A stretch of DNA of 64,000 bases from Isoetes taiwanensis (taxonomy: Eukaryota > Streptophyta > Lycopodiopsida > Isoetales > Isoetaceae), in the NCBI GenBank assembly GCA_021234155.1, contig JAJEKV010000408.1, positions 102,732 to 166,731 of the forward strand. The letters are read 5' to 3'. Below are positions 32,864-43,916 of the stretch, piece after piece. Position 1 is the first letter of the stretch. Each line of letters begins with the position of its first letter. A program made the position numbers and the translations under genes. The notes beneath the pieces were generated by a model. That model had not been told where the DNA came from and did no database searches. It saw nothing but the letters and a program-made list of their open reading frames with translations.

Positions 32864-34657
32864 TCAAAACATCCACGCAATATCCTCGATGTCCATTTTC
32901 GTGTCCATTTTCGTACGATATTTCCCAGCTCCAGCACGTTTCCCCATATCTTTTATGTTGTAGGCAACCTCATCCATGGATGCACTGGCATATATGCAAG
33001 ACATCAGCAAATATGCAGCAGTAAATTGAGGGTCCAAAGAGAGAGCTTCACCAAAGCATTGTCTTCCTAGCTCTACGTTGCCATGTATCTTGCAAGCGCT
33101 AAGCAAAGTCATCCAAACATATATATCTGGCATATCAGCTGAATCGTTAAGCAGATTTTGTGCCTCCTTGAAATAGCCTGCACGACCCACGAGGTCTAAC
33201 ATGCAAGTAATGTGAAGTATATTTGGTTTTATGGCATTGTGTTCCCTCATAATTTTGAAGTACAGAAGCCCTTCATCCACTAATCCTGCATGACTAATTG
33301 CAGTAAAAATACCACTGAAGACCATGCCATCTGGTCTAATGCCAGTAGCCTGCATTTTCTCGAAACACTGGACGGCCAAACTGACCTCACCCACATGGCC
33401 AAGCGCTGCAATCATTGCACCCCATGTCACCACATTTCTGTTGGGCAATTGTTCAAACACAATCCATGCATCTTCCAAACTTCCACATTTTGCATACATG
33501 TCCACAATGCTACTTCCTACCATAACGTCAGATTGGAACCCGTTTTCCAAAACTTCAACATGAATGCGCCTTCCTTGTACTATTGCACCTCCATTACCAC
33601 ATGCCTTTAGGATGCTCGGATATGTAAGAATACTAGCCTTTATACCATCCTCATCCATCATATCAAAACATTCCAGAGCAAGGAGGCCTTCGCCATGCTG
33701 GGCATATCCTGTAATAATAGCCCCCCAAGACACCACGTTTCTACTTGGTAATCTACAGAAAAGCCTGTGGCCCTCCTCTAAGCTGCCGCATTTGGCATAC
33801 ATATCCACAAGAGTATTTCCCACCATAATGTCAAATTGGAAACCATTGTGGATAACATCTTCATGGATCTGTCTGCCCTGGTGAATATTACCCAAGGTGC
33901 TACATCCTCTAAGGACATTCAAAAACGTAACTTTGCTTGGCTTTATGCCCTCCTTCGCCATGTTATAAAAACATTCTATAGCAAGCATAGGCTGTTCATG
34001 TTGGAAATAGCCTGCAATCATTGAATTCCATGATATCACATTCCTATTTGGCAGTCTCTGAAATATCTGACAAGCCTGTTTTAGATTTCCACACTTGGCA
34101 TACATATCAAGAAGGGCACTTCCTACCACTGTGTCTAATTCAAGTCTACACCCAATGATCTGCTCATGAATGCAAATACCTTGCTCTTTTGCACCAAGGG
34201 CTCCACATGTCTTCAAGATACTTGGGAATGTATATTTATTTGGTTTTGCACCTGCAACTAGCAAACTGTCATACAAATGAAGCGCCATGCCATCTTCCCC
34301 AAGCTTTGCGTGGGTGTCAATAATTGCATTCCAAGTATAATGGCTGGCCAAAGAAACTTTATGGAATAAATAATTTGCTTCAACCAAATTGTTGCATGTT
34401 GTAAAAAGGCGTATGAGATGATCTGTAAAGACAGTAACTGAATCCAGTCCACTATGGATCATAAAGGATTGCACTCGCCTGGCCAGTTCCAAATCTTGCC
34501 ATTTTGTGCACTCATATACCAGCTGGTATGCTAGCTCCCTTGATATTATAAGTGATTCTTGCTTAGCCCCAGGAAACTCCTGTGGTAATGATCTTCTCCT
34601 TAAATCATCAAAATGTCTGAAGATAATGGGCTGACTTGGCTGTGTTAAAGCTTGCAT
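32864..34657 (-). CDS. PLS-class pentatricopeptide repeat protein, 597 aa
   Basis: An intact intronless ORF. PLS-class PPR proteins bind organellar RNA and act in editing, splicing or stability. The N-terminus (about 30 residues, basic, QALTQPSQPIIFRHF) could be an organelle presequence. Successive P/L/S repeats run from about residue 75 to 510, with repeated VDMYAKCGSLE, LP.RNVVSWGAMI and G..IH..V...G signatures. E1/E2-like repeats (LLSACKIHGNVELGRQ, AAYLLMSCIYASA) follow. It ends at WMF with no E+/DYW domain, so any deaminase would be supplied in trans. Near the stop, TKMD is doubled by a 12-bp tandem repeat. Start: ATG 34657 preceded by a CTTCCAG acceptor-like tract, suggesting a 5'UTR intron. 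Coding is clean, unlike surrounding DNA. Confidence 0.92.
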   Translation of the reverse strand: MQALTQPSQPIIFRHFDDLRRRSLPQEFPGAKQESLIISRELAYQLVYECTKWQDLELARRVQSFMIHSGLDSVTVFTDHLIRLFTTCNNLVEANYLFHKVSLASHYTWNAIIDTHAKLGEDGMALHLYDSLLVAGAKPNKYTFPSILKTCGALGAKEQGICIHEQIIGCRLELDTVVGSALLDMYAKCGNLKQACQIFQRLPNRNVISWNSMIAGYFQHEQPMLAIECFYNMAKEGIKPSKVTFLNVLRGCSTLGNIHQGRQIHEDVIHNGFQFDIMVGNTLVDMYAKCGSLEEGHRLFCRLPSRNVVSWGAIITGYAQHGEGLLALECFDMMDEDGIKASILTYPSILKACGNGGAIVQGRRIHVEVLENGFQSDVMVGSSIVDMYAKCGSLEDAWIVFEQLPNRNVVTWGAMIAALGHVGEVSLAVQCFEKMQATGIRPDGMVFSGIFTAISHAGLVDEGLLYFKIMREHNAIKPNILHITCMLDLVGRAGYFKEAQNLLNDSADMPDIYVWMTLLSACKIHGNVELGRQCFGEALSLDPQFTAAYLLMSCIYASASMDEVAYNIKDMGKRAGAGKYRTKMDTKMDIEDIAWMF

Positions 34658-35565
34658 CCTGGAAGCCCAAAAGAGAGATTATGCAGATTTCAGCAGTTGG
34701 AGCCCTTGAAAGCACAAGAAAACAATAAGCAACAGGAATAATTCATAGTCAAAATAACTGTTTCACACAACGAATTGGATAAAGTCAATTTACCGATTTC
34801 TTCAGCTTGTTTGTGGTATCTTGTTCTTGAGAAGCTTAGAGACCTGCGAAACAATTTTCTTTACATAGAGGGATATTGCTGCCAACATAGACTGATTAAG
34901 AAAGGCAGAATAGTCATGTGTGGAAAATGGTCTTACCTCACGTTCTGTACAATTTCCTGTTTATAGATAGGTTCATGTCTCCCTATTTCCCATCAAAGCA
35001 CACATCTATTTCTCTCTGCAACATTATACATCTGCTGTCATGGATGGAAAGATCATAATGCACATTCTAAAATATACTGCAATGGAACTCATCCAATGCC
35101 AACAGATCAAAGAACTCATCGAATGCACATAAAAAGGCCGCGAAATTCAACACGTTATATAGGTTATGCTTACGTCATGCGATTGAAAATGCTCCTGAAA
35201 TAAAATGAAATGCTAAAAATAGACAACTAAAAAAGCAAAAGGGTAAAGAGCATGTGCCTGAGGATATTTTTGTCGCATCCCGAAGCTGGAGTGCTAAAAG
35301 ATAGAGGATCCCGAATCCAGAGGTTACATATTTTCCCTGCTCTTAAATTCAGTAGTTGTTGAAAACAGTTGTTCACAGTTAGTCTGTACACATCCTTCAT
35401 CTGAAAGGCAGTTTTAAATTCCTTAAATCAACACTGCATGATAATGGTTTAAAAGAACCTAAACCCAATAAAATGACCATAAAGACCCCACAAGCACGAT
35501 CAGATTCACAACCTTCATTTGCATGAAACCTTTTTATCTATGTTTACCCAAGTTTAATACCTCAG
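34658..35565. other. 5' region of PPR gene; no other gene seen
   Basis: The PPR promoter/5'UTR should lie here, but no clear TATA box or start site is assignable. The part after about 35325 is shared, inverted, with 41775-42175. Confidence 0.4.
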
Positions 35566-35662
35566 GGAAACACGCTGTGGTCTCTTTCTCAAAGATATGG
35601 TGTCTCAATCCGAGACATCCAAGCAGCAAATGGCATAGAGGACCCAAACTTGATCTATGCAG
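35566..35662 (+). pseudogene. LysM domain exon (isolated)
   Basis: The exon is framed by CCTCAG/GG and GCAG/GTAATT splice sites. Its 97 bases encode GNTLWSLSQRYGVSIRDIQ, then AANGIEDPNLIYAG, a clear LysM motif (GDTLW.IS..Y.VS...I...N.I..P..I..G). LysM domains bind N-acetylglucosamine polymers such as chitin or peptidoglycan. The exon itself is intact, but no further LysM exons were found on either side, so it may be a stray exon of a broken gene. A decayed inverted copy lies at about 41870-41950. Confidence 0.7.
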
Positions 35663-35869
35663 GTAATTGTGAATCTTTGGCATCTATATAGAGTTTGCTG
35701 TATACACCTTCTTGAATGTATTCCATCATGAATCTATATAATTTCAGGTGATATCCTTGTCATCGCAAATGTGTAAATTGCAAGTAAAACTGTATCTAAT
35801 GGAGGTTTACAAAACAGATCTTCATGAGGTCAGAGTAAAACAGAAATGTTATGTAAAAGTCAGGAAAAA

Positions 35870-36976
35870 ACAGATCCCCAGGTAATAATGCAAAGCTGCC
35901 ATTTTGGGTGTGGAAAAGCAAGATCATTCACACTGCCAACATGGGCATCAACCTGCATGTTCAGTAACACTTAAGACATGAAATATAAGTCATCAAAAGT
36001 TACCTCCAAATGTTGCCGCAGATCGCCTCCTCCGTTATACAAGTATAAATGAACAATGTACTTAGAAAAGCCAACCCCTGCCAATTAATTGCACCATCTC
36101 AGTATGTAAAACACACACAGGCATAATATACATGTGAAAACTTACCAAGCAAGGATCCATCCGAGCTCCAAACAGACCTGTTAACTCCAACTGTGGGGTC
36201 TTTCACAAACACATTCTGTATCAAACAAGACTTACTTAACGATGAATCCAGAAGACAATGGCCTGCATAGACATGAAGCAAACGGATATTTTGAAGGTTC
36301 TTTGTCCCAACCTTTCCCGTGGGCCAACTTCCCATATACCTTATTTCACCCACATTTGTTCCAACTAAAAGAAAACATCAAAGTAGTTGTCAGTAAGTAT
36401 ATAATGATGAAACTGGAAAAGATGAAGAGACTAGAAACTAATAGCAAGCAATATTGTCTTCTTAAACTGGGTGGAAGTCCATGCTCACAACACAAGATCC
36501 TTGAGAAAGGGTGCGTGCAAGTGTCTTTGGTAAATCATTCGCAGTTTTAAGAAGTTGGGGATGGCTTATACCTGCATTAGTCACCTGCAGTGAAGCGGGA
36601 AGATTACAGTCTGTTGAAAAGACAACAAGTACATAAGTACTTCCAAGTTCCCCACATATTTAAAATTATCCTAGCTTTCTTAAGCTGTAATCCCTGCATC
36701 GTCTACACCAGGAGGTTCGGGCCTTGTACACTTCAAAATGTGCTCAGAGTCAGCAGACTGGTAATCAATAGGACTGCGTTTAAGCACTGAGATATGAGGC
36801 AAAAAAGATCGATGGGAATGAAGGGCAACTAACTATTCAATATAAATGTATGGACAAATACCTGATGAACCACCCAAGGTAGCTGGTCCAGTAATGACGG
36901 CAGCATGTGGGGATGCTGTATTTGCAGTCGCCATCCATCCTGTTAAGGTCTGTTGTGGGGGCGCTCCTGAAAATGG
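35870..36976 (-). pseudogene. TOPLESS-related corepressor fragment (Pro-rich hinge and first WD40 repeat)
   Basis: Exons on the minus strand: 36976-36862 (QPFSGAPPQQTLTGWMAT, HAAVITGPATLGG, proline-rich hinge); about 36585-36462 (NDLPKTLARTLSQGS, MDFHPV then TAA); 36364-about 36237 (GTNVGEI, then frame loss); 36215-36146 (FVKDPTVGVNRSVW, SSDGSLLG/GTAAGT); 36077-36004 (VGFSKYIVHLYLYNGG, DLRQHLE/GTAAC, in frame with the previous exon); 35952-about 35870 (VDAHVGSVNDLAF, HPKWQLCIIT). This matches the order of TPL/TPR proteins, nuclear corepressors recruited by EAR motifs. LisH/CTLH exons and later WD40 repeats are missing, and the TAA and frameshift make it a pseudogene fragment. Confidence 0.85.
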
Positions 36977-37549
36977 CTGCAAACGGTAGACGGTAGTTGG
37001 TCTTATCTTATGTTGAGAGCGATAACACCCTTGAACGAGGGTGTTATTCCCTATTATAGCAAACCAGGGCAGGAGGCCCGGGTTTATTATAGTAGGCATA
37101 ACACCTGAGTTCTAGTGTTATCCGCCTTAAGAACCTGGGTCGAGAGTTTTATGGTGGTTCAGTGGTGGTTTCCATAGCAAGCTAGGTATTTATGTCCATT
37201 TGGCATAAGAAACTAGGTGTTTATACACTTATTAATGTGTTACGGTATAAGTACAACATGGTCCACCAAAATATGACATGAGGTTCAATACAGGGGAAGG
37301 ATTTTCGTGCTATTTAGGACTTACCAGCATCAACTATTAACTGGCCAAAACATAAACAGGCAGTTTGCACTTCCATGTTCCATCATTGCTGGAGTCTTGG
37401 GAGACAATATGGACCTTACTTCGTATTGATCTGGTTGCATGTCATCAGTTGAGTGCCCCTTGCTGGTGGATACCTGTGGAAAATAATCTTTCACTTTGTG
37501 CCTCAGTTCATTCATTAACTCAACGGCACTGGAGGTTAGCTATTGAAGT
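36977..37549. other. Non-coding stretch
   Basis: GAGGGTGTTAT and GAACCTGGGT-like short repeats occur at 37020-37140. No gene seen. The left end of the LINE copy that follows cannot be fixed. Confidence 0.4.
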
Positions 37550-38306
37550 GTGCATGTGAGTTTCCCACCAGAGAGTGCACGAGCATAGGCTTGTGAACTC
37601 TATGTATAGGCTGCTAGTTAATGGTGATATCCTTCCGCCATCCACAAAGTGGTCCCTTCAGCTCTCACCTCCTAGTTGGAGATGTATGTGAACTTGGGCT
37701 TGGGATAAACTACTCCATCCTAAGGTGGCTGTGCTTTGGTGGCAGATTCTTCACAGATGCCCTCGTGTGAATGTGCTTGTCCACAGATTTGATCCTCGAG
37801 TGTCAGCACTCGCCCTTTAATGCAAGCAAAGGGACGAGACCATTGAGCATTGTTTCTTTTTATATGATCATCTCCAGCCTGTTTGGTCTTGGCTGCTTTC
37901 TCTTTTTCATGTGACATTGACAAGTCAGCAAGTGCTTCTGGCTATTTATCCAGACACTTGGAATAAGTTGCAGAGCCAAGCATTTCATTTAGCATCAGGA
38001 TGGTTGTTGTGGTCCATCTGGAAGCGCAGAAGATTGTGTATCTTTCAGAGTTTGGGTATTCCTCCTGCAGTTGTCCTTCGGGACGCACAAGCTAGAATCG
38101 CTAAGGCCTACCATTGTTCTTCGCTTGCTCCTGCCAAGCGACAGTTGATATTTGAGTCCTATTGAGTGTGTTGTCCTATGCATAGGCTAGTGGTTCTACT
38201 CTGTGGATCATGATTATCCTCTGAGATTTTATTCCCGCCTCTGCATTTGTATCTGGCTTTTGGCTTGGAGTTTTAATAAAGTTTGTCGTACTTCCAAAAA
38301 AAAAAT
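37550..38306 (+). mobile_element. 5'-truncated LINE, 3' end with poly(A)
   Basis: It encodes the zf-RVT-type C-terminus of a LINE ORF2: LHPKVAVLWWQILHRCPRVN, VLVHRFDPR, ETIEHCFFLYDHLQPVWSWL, GWLLWSIWKRRR, ending FESY, stop. A poly(A) run lies at about 38296-38305. 5' truncation plus a poly(A) tail is the normal product of target-primed reverse transcription. One frame change lies near 37820 (RVSAL/CNASKG). Confidence 0.8.
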
Positions 38307-38668
38307 ATCCTTTTTTATTTTATTTCTTTTAATACAAACCTTGTTTTTCATGGAACATACATAGCTTGTCACTCTAAAATGATACATATAGCTTATTACA
38401 TTTTTTACAGAACTTGAGAAGCAACATTAGGGTATATAATCTCCAAAAGGATTAACAAGTCCAAGAACAGCTTTCCACAATATGAAAGAGAGGAAGACCC
38501 ATTGTCTATGTCAATGCCTTAAAAGCAATTTGAAATTATATTATTGCCACAAATATTATTTATGTTTTTTGTGGATGAGCCATATTACATGGGTGGCAAG
38601 TCGACACATAACTAGTAAGAAGCAGGACCAACGAAGCTATATGGCCATCTTCAACGCCTTAAATCCTT

Positions 38669-38759
38669 CATTTTATAGTAACTCAAATGCTTCATATACA
38701 AATTTGCTTATCCCATCCATCATTTTATAGTAACTCAAATGCTTCATACACAAATTTGC
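38669..38759 (+). repeat. 39-bp direct repeat pair
   Basis: CATTTTATAGTAACTCAAAT... occurs at 38669-38707 and 38721-38759 with a single mismatch (TATACA/TACACA). Confidence 0.85.
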
Positions 38760-39852
38760 AAAGACTTTTGCTTATACTTGTGCTAGCCTATTTCTTGTTT
38801 TGCTTAAACCACCATAATCCTATGCTTTATTGCTACTTTTTTATCTTGTCCACTATAATGAGCACCTTTTCGATCCACACATTTTTTATGGCATCAAATT
38901 TGATAGACAAAAATGCAGAACAATGGTTAAAGCTTAATGTCTTTCAGAAAGGATTTTATTGTGTCCACTATGATGAGCACTTTTTCTCAACCACAAATCA
39001 CATTTCTATCCATGGCGAAAGTCCAACAGCGAAGTATCTCATAGAAGGTATAAATTATTCGTGCTTTTGTCCTTCACTAGTGCTGTTAGTATAAGGTTTG
39101 AGATCCACGAGCAAACTATAGCGATCACGAAGAAGAACACCGATATATTTATGCTTGCCTTTCCTGAAGCTATAGTTGATGTTAAGGAATACATAACCCT
39201 ATTGGAGGTGATAGTACTACTAATGATACTACTTGTCAACATTTAATTCAACCATATTTGTTAATCTAAACCATCTAAAGCCCATCAATATGTTGAATTA
39301 TGGGGTTCCCAAGATGAGAAAATTTACCACAAAATACTCAATTTTTAGTAAGAATTCCAACTCAATCTTACAGGTCATTGCCTTCACAAACTTTTTTGTG
39401 TCTAATAGCCCTCATGAGATAGCACTACATTGGACCTTAACTTTATCCTTTGATGGAAAAGGGGCTGTCACAAAGAACTATAGAAACCAAAGGCATCACA
39501 CTAACATTTTCCTGATTGTCTCCAAAAATGCTTCATCACTGAATTTTGGATAGGGGTTTTTGTTGATAAGTCAATTCAACTAGCGAATAAAGCATCTATT
39601 GATCAGGATAGAGACGATGGATATGTAGACTAAGTAGATATCACATTTGTTCATCACCTCTTTATCAGCTCCTACGGCTATGGCTCCGACAACATCCCCA
39701 GCCACTTGTCTTCCATGAACTCCAATATGAAACGACAAAACAGAAAACATGTAAATACACCCTTAGTGCACCATATGGCACGTTTTCCAGTTTGTTGCAG
39801 GCGGGGTCAACAAAACAATTATGGAGCGTGGTACTTCAATAGGGTTTCTTTG

Positions 39853-39922
39853 GGATCCATGGCTGGGTGAGCTCCATCAACACGATTGGATCCATGGCTG
39901 GGTGAGCTCCATCAACACGATT
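39853..39922 (+). repeat. 35-bp perfect tandem repeat
   Basis: GGATCCATGGCTGGGTGAGC... ends CACGATT and is repeated immediately (39853-39887, 39888-39922). A 35-bp unit shifts any reading frame. Confidence 0.9.
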
Positions 39923-41774
39923 GGAAAACTGAAGCGCCGAAAACAATTTGCAGTATCCAGAATTAAAAAACAAGATCATCATTTATATTCTTCAAGATCG
40001 CGTAGCCCTAAGTAAGGCTGTGGATTTTGTTATTGCAGTACTGTTTAAATCCTATTCATGTCTATGAGAAAGGAAGCTTGTCATGGGATGCAGCTCTAGA
40101 GATGGATCTAGCTTCCAAATCTGTGCATGCAAATGTATTTGATCCAGAGGCATGGCTTCTATAATTTCTTCGGTCTTTTCTGCCAAGAATTTTAGTGAGA
40201 CTAGGCTGTTGAACTTTTAATCAATTGCAGAGAAGAAAAATCGATCCTGATGTATCATCTGCTCAGCATTAGTTCAAGATCCTTATTGCAAATGAATGTA
40301 CATAATTAAATTATATACTAAAGGACACGCATTAGGTCTTAAGTCCTTACAACGTGTTATTGTCGTGGCAAAATATTCACGCATGCAGTCCATTTATCTT
40401 CTGCCGACCACTCCAACTGGATTATATAATATATGGTGTTTAAACCAGTAGTAGAAGAAGCAGATAATGATGTTGTTCTACAGTAATGATTCATAAACTG
40501 GTGTTGTGACAACTGGCTTGGAAAGATTTTGTTTGCTACTGCACTTTTTGTCACAAGCACAATGTGTTTGTAGTGTTTTTATTTTGCCACAAACTTTCAA
40601 GATATGCTGCAAAGGGAGTAATAGTTGGATCCAACATATTTTACACTGGAATCTTAACTATTTCTTCAATGTTAAATCAAATTTACCTTGTCAGATTGTA
40701 GAAGAAGCTAATCAACTTCTTAAAGCTGGTGATGCTTTGTCACTAATCGACATGAATCCATGTTCCTCAAACTTCAAAAGAATGGCCAACAATGTGTTTG
40801 CATTCATTGCAGTAAGTCTTGTGCTTAATTGAGGATTTACCTTGAAACTTAATTTTCACATCCACTTTGAAATTTATTTAATTTGTTTAATGCAAATCAC
40901 AAGACGCAGAACCATATATTGATGATTATCAAACCTTCAAAATTGAAGTGGATAGATGAAGTTTAGGTTGAGTAGGAAAGGAGAAAAGTGCATTGCTAGA
41001 TCAAGGTAGAGGAAGATGAGTCCAATAGTAGGTCATGGGAAAGGCAGACATTATGATTGTTTATATAGGCTGTGTTAGGTATCATATGGGAGATGTGTGC
41101 CATTTTTCAATTGTTTTATAAATGACAAATATTGAATAGTCATTAGAAAGATGTATGTATGTCATCGGGTTTGTAACTTTTTTAATATCCAGATCACTCT
41201 TTCATATGATATTCTAACAATATGCGCTAGTATTGGATGAAAAATGACGTCATAAAGCCTTTGGCTAGTAATTTATGAATAATTGATTTTTGCCACAAGT
41301 CTTGCAATCCTTAATCTGTTCATTAAAGTAGGGGCAAAACTGTAAATACCCATATTATGCAACTTTCTTAATTGATTACAACTATAGATGAGCAATACGA
41401 TCTCATGAACTCAATGAATTTAAATTAATAAAACCTATATACATGATAGAATAATACATTTCAATCATCTCAATGTATAACAACTTTATCAATAAAGACA
41501 AATACTATTGCCCTTGGGTGCCTCCATCATCTAAGTCATGTCATAGGTTGGAGTCCAAATAGACAATGAGCATCTTCTTGGGCTAAGAAAACAACAACCT
41601 GCATTCATAGCATTTACACGGCTCCACACAATACAAACAAGATCCAACACAAAACAACGAAACAGAACCCTTGAAAACACACTCTCGACTAGAGAGCAAT
41701 ACCTAGTGTGCAGCTCCTTGTTTTTTTGTCGCCCAAAGGGCAAACTCTGAGAGAGGTGGGTTGATAGAAACATT

Positions 41775-42175
41775 CAAGAAAGTGTATACAGCAAACTTTA
41801 AATAGATGCCAAAGATTCACAATTACATGCATAAATCAATTTTGGTTCCTTTATGCCATTTTGCTGCTTGGATGAGATACCATATCTTCGAGAAAGAGAC
41901 CACAACGTGTTTCCCTGAGATATTAAACTTGGGCAAACATAAATAAAAAGCTTCCATGCAAACGAAGGTTGTGAATCTGATCATTTTTTACTCGACTTTA
42001 TGCTTGTAAGGTGTTTCTGGTCAGTTTATTAGGATTATGTTCTTGCAAACCATTACGTGCAGTCTTGATTTAAGGAATTTAAAACTACCTTTCAGATGAA
42101 GGATGAGTACAGACTAACCGTGAACAACTGTTTTCAATAAGTATTGAATTTAAGAGCAGGGAAAATATGTACCGT
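41775..42175 (-). repeat. Inverted, decayed copy of the LysM-exon region
   Basis: Its reverse complement follows 35325-35735 closely: CATATTTTCCCTGCTCTTAA, then GAAAACAGTTGTTCAC and CATCCTTCATCTGAAAGG, and the LysM exon with indels (41870-41950). Spacing between arms is about 6 kb, with the TOPLESS fragment and LINE tail between them. Confidence 0.8.
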
Positions 42176-43459
42176 CTGGATATAATGTGTGTGAGGAATC
42201 CACAACAACTGCCCAGTGGCCACATTTGCTGGATTAAAAATCTTGTTTGACTGAAGGTAAAATAAAAACTATTACTGTTTCTAGCATTTAATATCACTCA
42301 CAAGATGAAACAAAATGTACTAAAATTATTAGGTAATGACATGATGCTTGCTAGGATATTTAGAATGAAGACTAGAATGTCTTCTTTACATTGATGGTTT
42401 TTTTTGTAATGGACCCCTTAGCATAGAGAAAGAGGACATATACATTGATGAATCCAGAGTTTGTTACCGTACAGATAAGACATAGTACCAATATATTGCT
42501 GATAATGGCATGGATTACACAACTTACCTTCCAAACATGTGCAGGGAGCATGTTTGGCTTGGTTAAAACTAGAGAAAGCGCAATATCATGTTTTTGAATA
42601 GTTTATTTCAGTGCTCTAAAAGACCCCTTATGTGCATGCTCTAATAACCTATTTATAATTCTAATCTAAAACTGGTGCTGTCATTCAGTACAAAGATTCT
42701 ATGATGCACCTTTAGATAAAAGCCTTATCGAATGTCACCATGTGGATGAACACAGAGGCAAATCCACCAGGTTCAAGTCTCCATGCAACCTGCAACTTAT
42801 GTATGTACCAGTCACTAAAAGGAATAAAACAAAGATGTCACTAGGAAAAGGAAGGATATAAGGCCTAGGAAAGGAGCATGGATATGGCTATGCTATACAT
42901 CTAAGAAATAATTAATGTAGCAAAGCTTGATCCTTCCATATGTATTAATTCAAATGTAAAAGTATATCATTTAAAAGAAAAATAACCTTTCTTGATGCTT
43001 CTTTGCTGGTCAGATATAATTCAAGGTCAGCTTGCCTCACAAAGATGTCTGCAGCAAAGGGAGGTGTGTGCACAGTTGTTCAATATCTGTTATTCCTTGG
43101 AGATGTTAACTAAAACAACTTGTAGAGACAATACACTTGAAAGATGGCATGAATAACCAAAAATCATGAATCTGTTCTGAGGTCTCAGAGTGGTATATGA
43201 ATATATTTCTAGCTTACACAGTGCATTCTCTACACGAAATTCTGGCAACTTATGAATACTGCAGCCAACAATACAGAGTAAGAGCAAGTTAGCTAAAATT
43301 ACCATGTGTACCCCATGAAGATGGGATCATCTTCAGTGCTCTGCACTTTTCTAACTCAATTTTTTTCAGTTCAGGTAGCGCATTTGGTCCTTGCCTGGCA
43401 ACTTAATACCACAGTTTTAGATCTAAAGAATAGCAAGTTTGCTCAAAGCAATATGCATC
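42176..43459. other. No gene recognised
   Basis: AT-rich; no ORF with motifs, no repeat pattern that I can support. Confidence 0.45.
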
Positions 43460-43720
43460 TGCCCTTATAGACCATATACTAAAAGCATAGGATTCCATGA
43501 ATCCATGTGAATCTCTTCAAAGAGTTGGATGCATCCTTTGGAATCCCTTGATGAGCATAAGCTGCAAGCATAGATGTGGTATCTGCTCGAAAATATGGTA
43601 GAAACTCCAACCATGCAGCCACAGCATGGAGGTTTGACCAATCCAGGGAAGAGTAAAACAATGGCCAAAACTATGTTTGATGACCTGATGAATCAGAAGA
43701 CCTTCCAAAAAGTAGGAATA
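43460..43720 (-). pseudogene. Decayed PPR repeat relic
   Basis: Across shifting frames it reads TTSMLAAYAHQGIPKDA, then LFEEIHMDSWNPML, the wording of a PPR S/P repeat pair. No start, stop or frame is preserved. Not closely similar to the PPR gene at 32864. Confidence 0.5.
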
Positions 43721-43916
43721 AAAAACCCAAGCACCTAAGGCACCTAAAATTCAAGCAATCATAATTAATTACAGATAAACTCAGTTGCCTCGTTTCCGGC
43801 GCGCCCTTTTCTTTTTTCTCTAATTTGATCCCTTGTTTTGGGTCCCCTGTTTCCTTACCTTTGCTACGTCAATTGAGCAATTATGTCATATAATTCTCTG
43901 ATCCGGTTGTTTGACA

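Larger units (their letters stand above)
38307..41774. other. Mostly non-coding stretch with small duplications
   Basis: No family-level gene recognised. Short ORFs (38687-39094, 39233-39553, 40506-40832 on +) lack motifs. 39821-39900 (SIGFLWDPWLGE) faintly recalls a LINE tail. Two local direct repeats are listed separately. Confidence 0.4.

Noticed and set aside
33290-33884. Plus-strand ORFs of about 106 aa within the PPR gene
   Set aside because: Antisense shadows of the repetitive PPR coding sequence.
39821-40015. 64-aa ORF with FLWDPWLG resembling a LINE C-terminus
   Set aside because: Only one short motif, and the 35-bp tandem repeat creates part of it.
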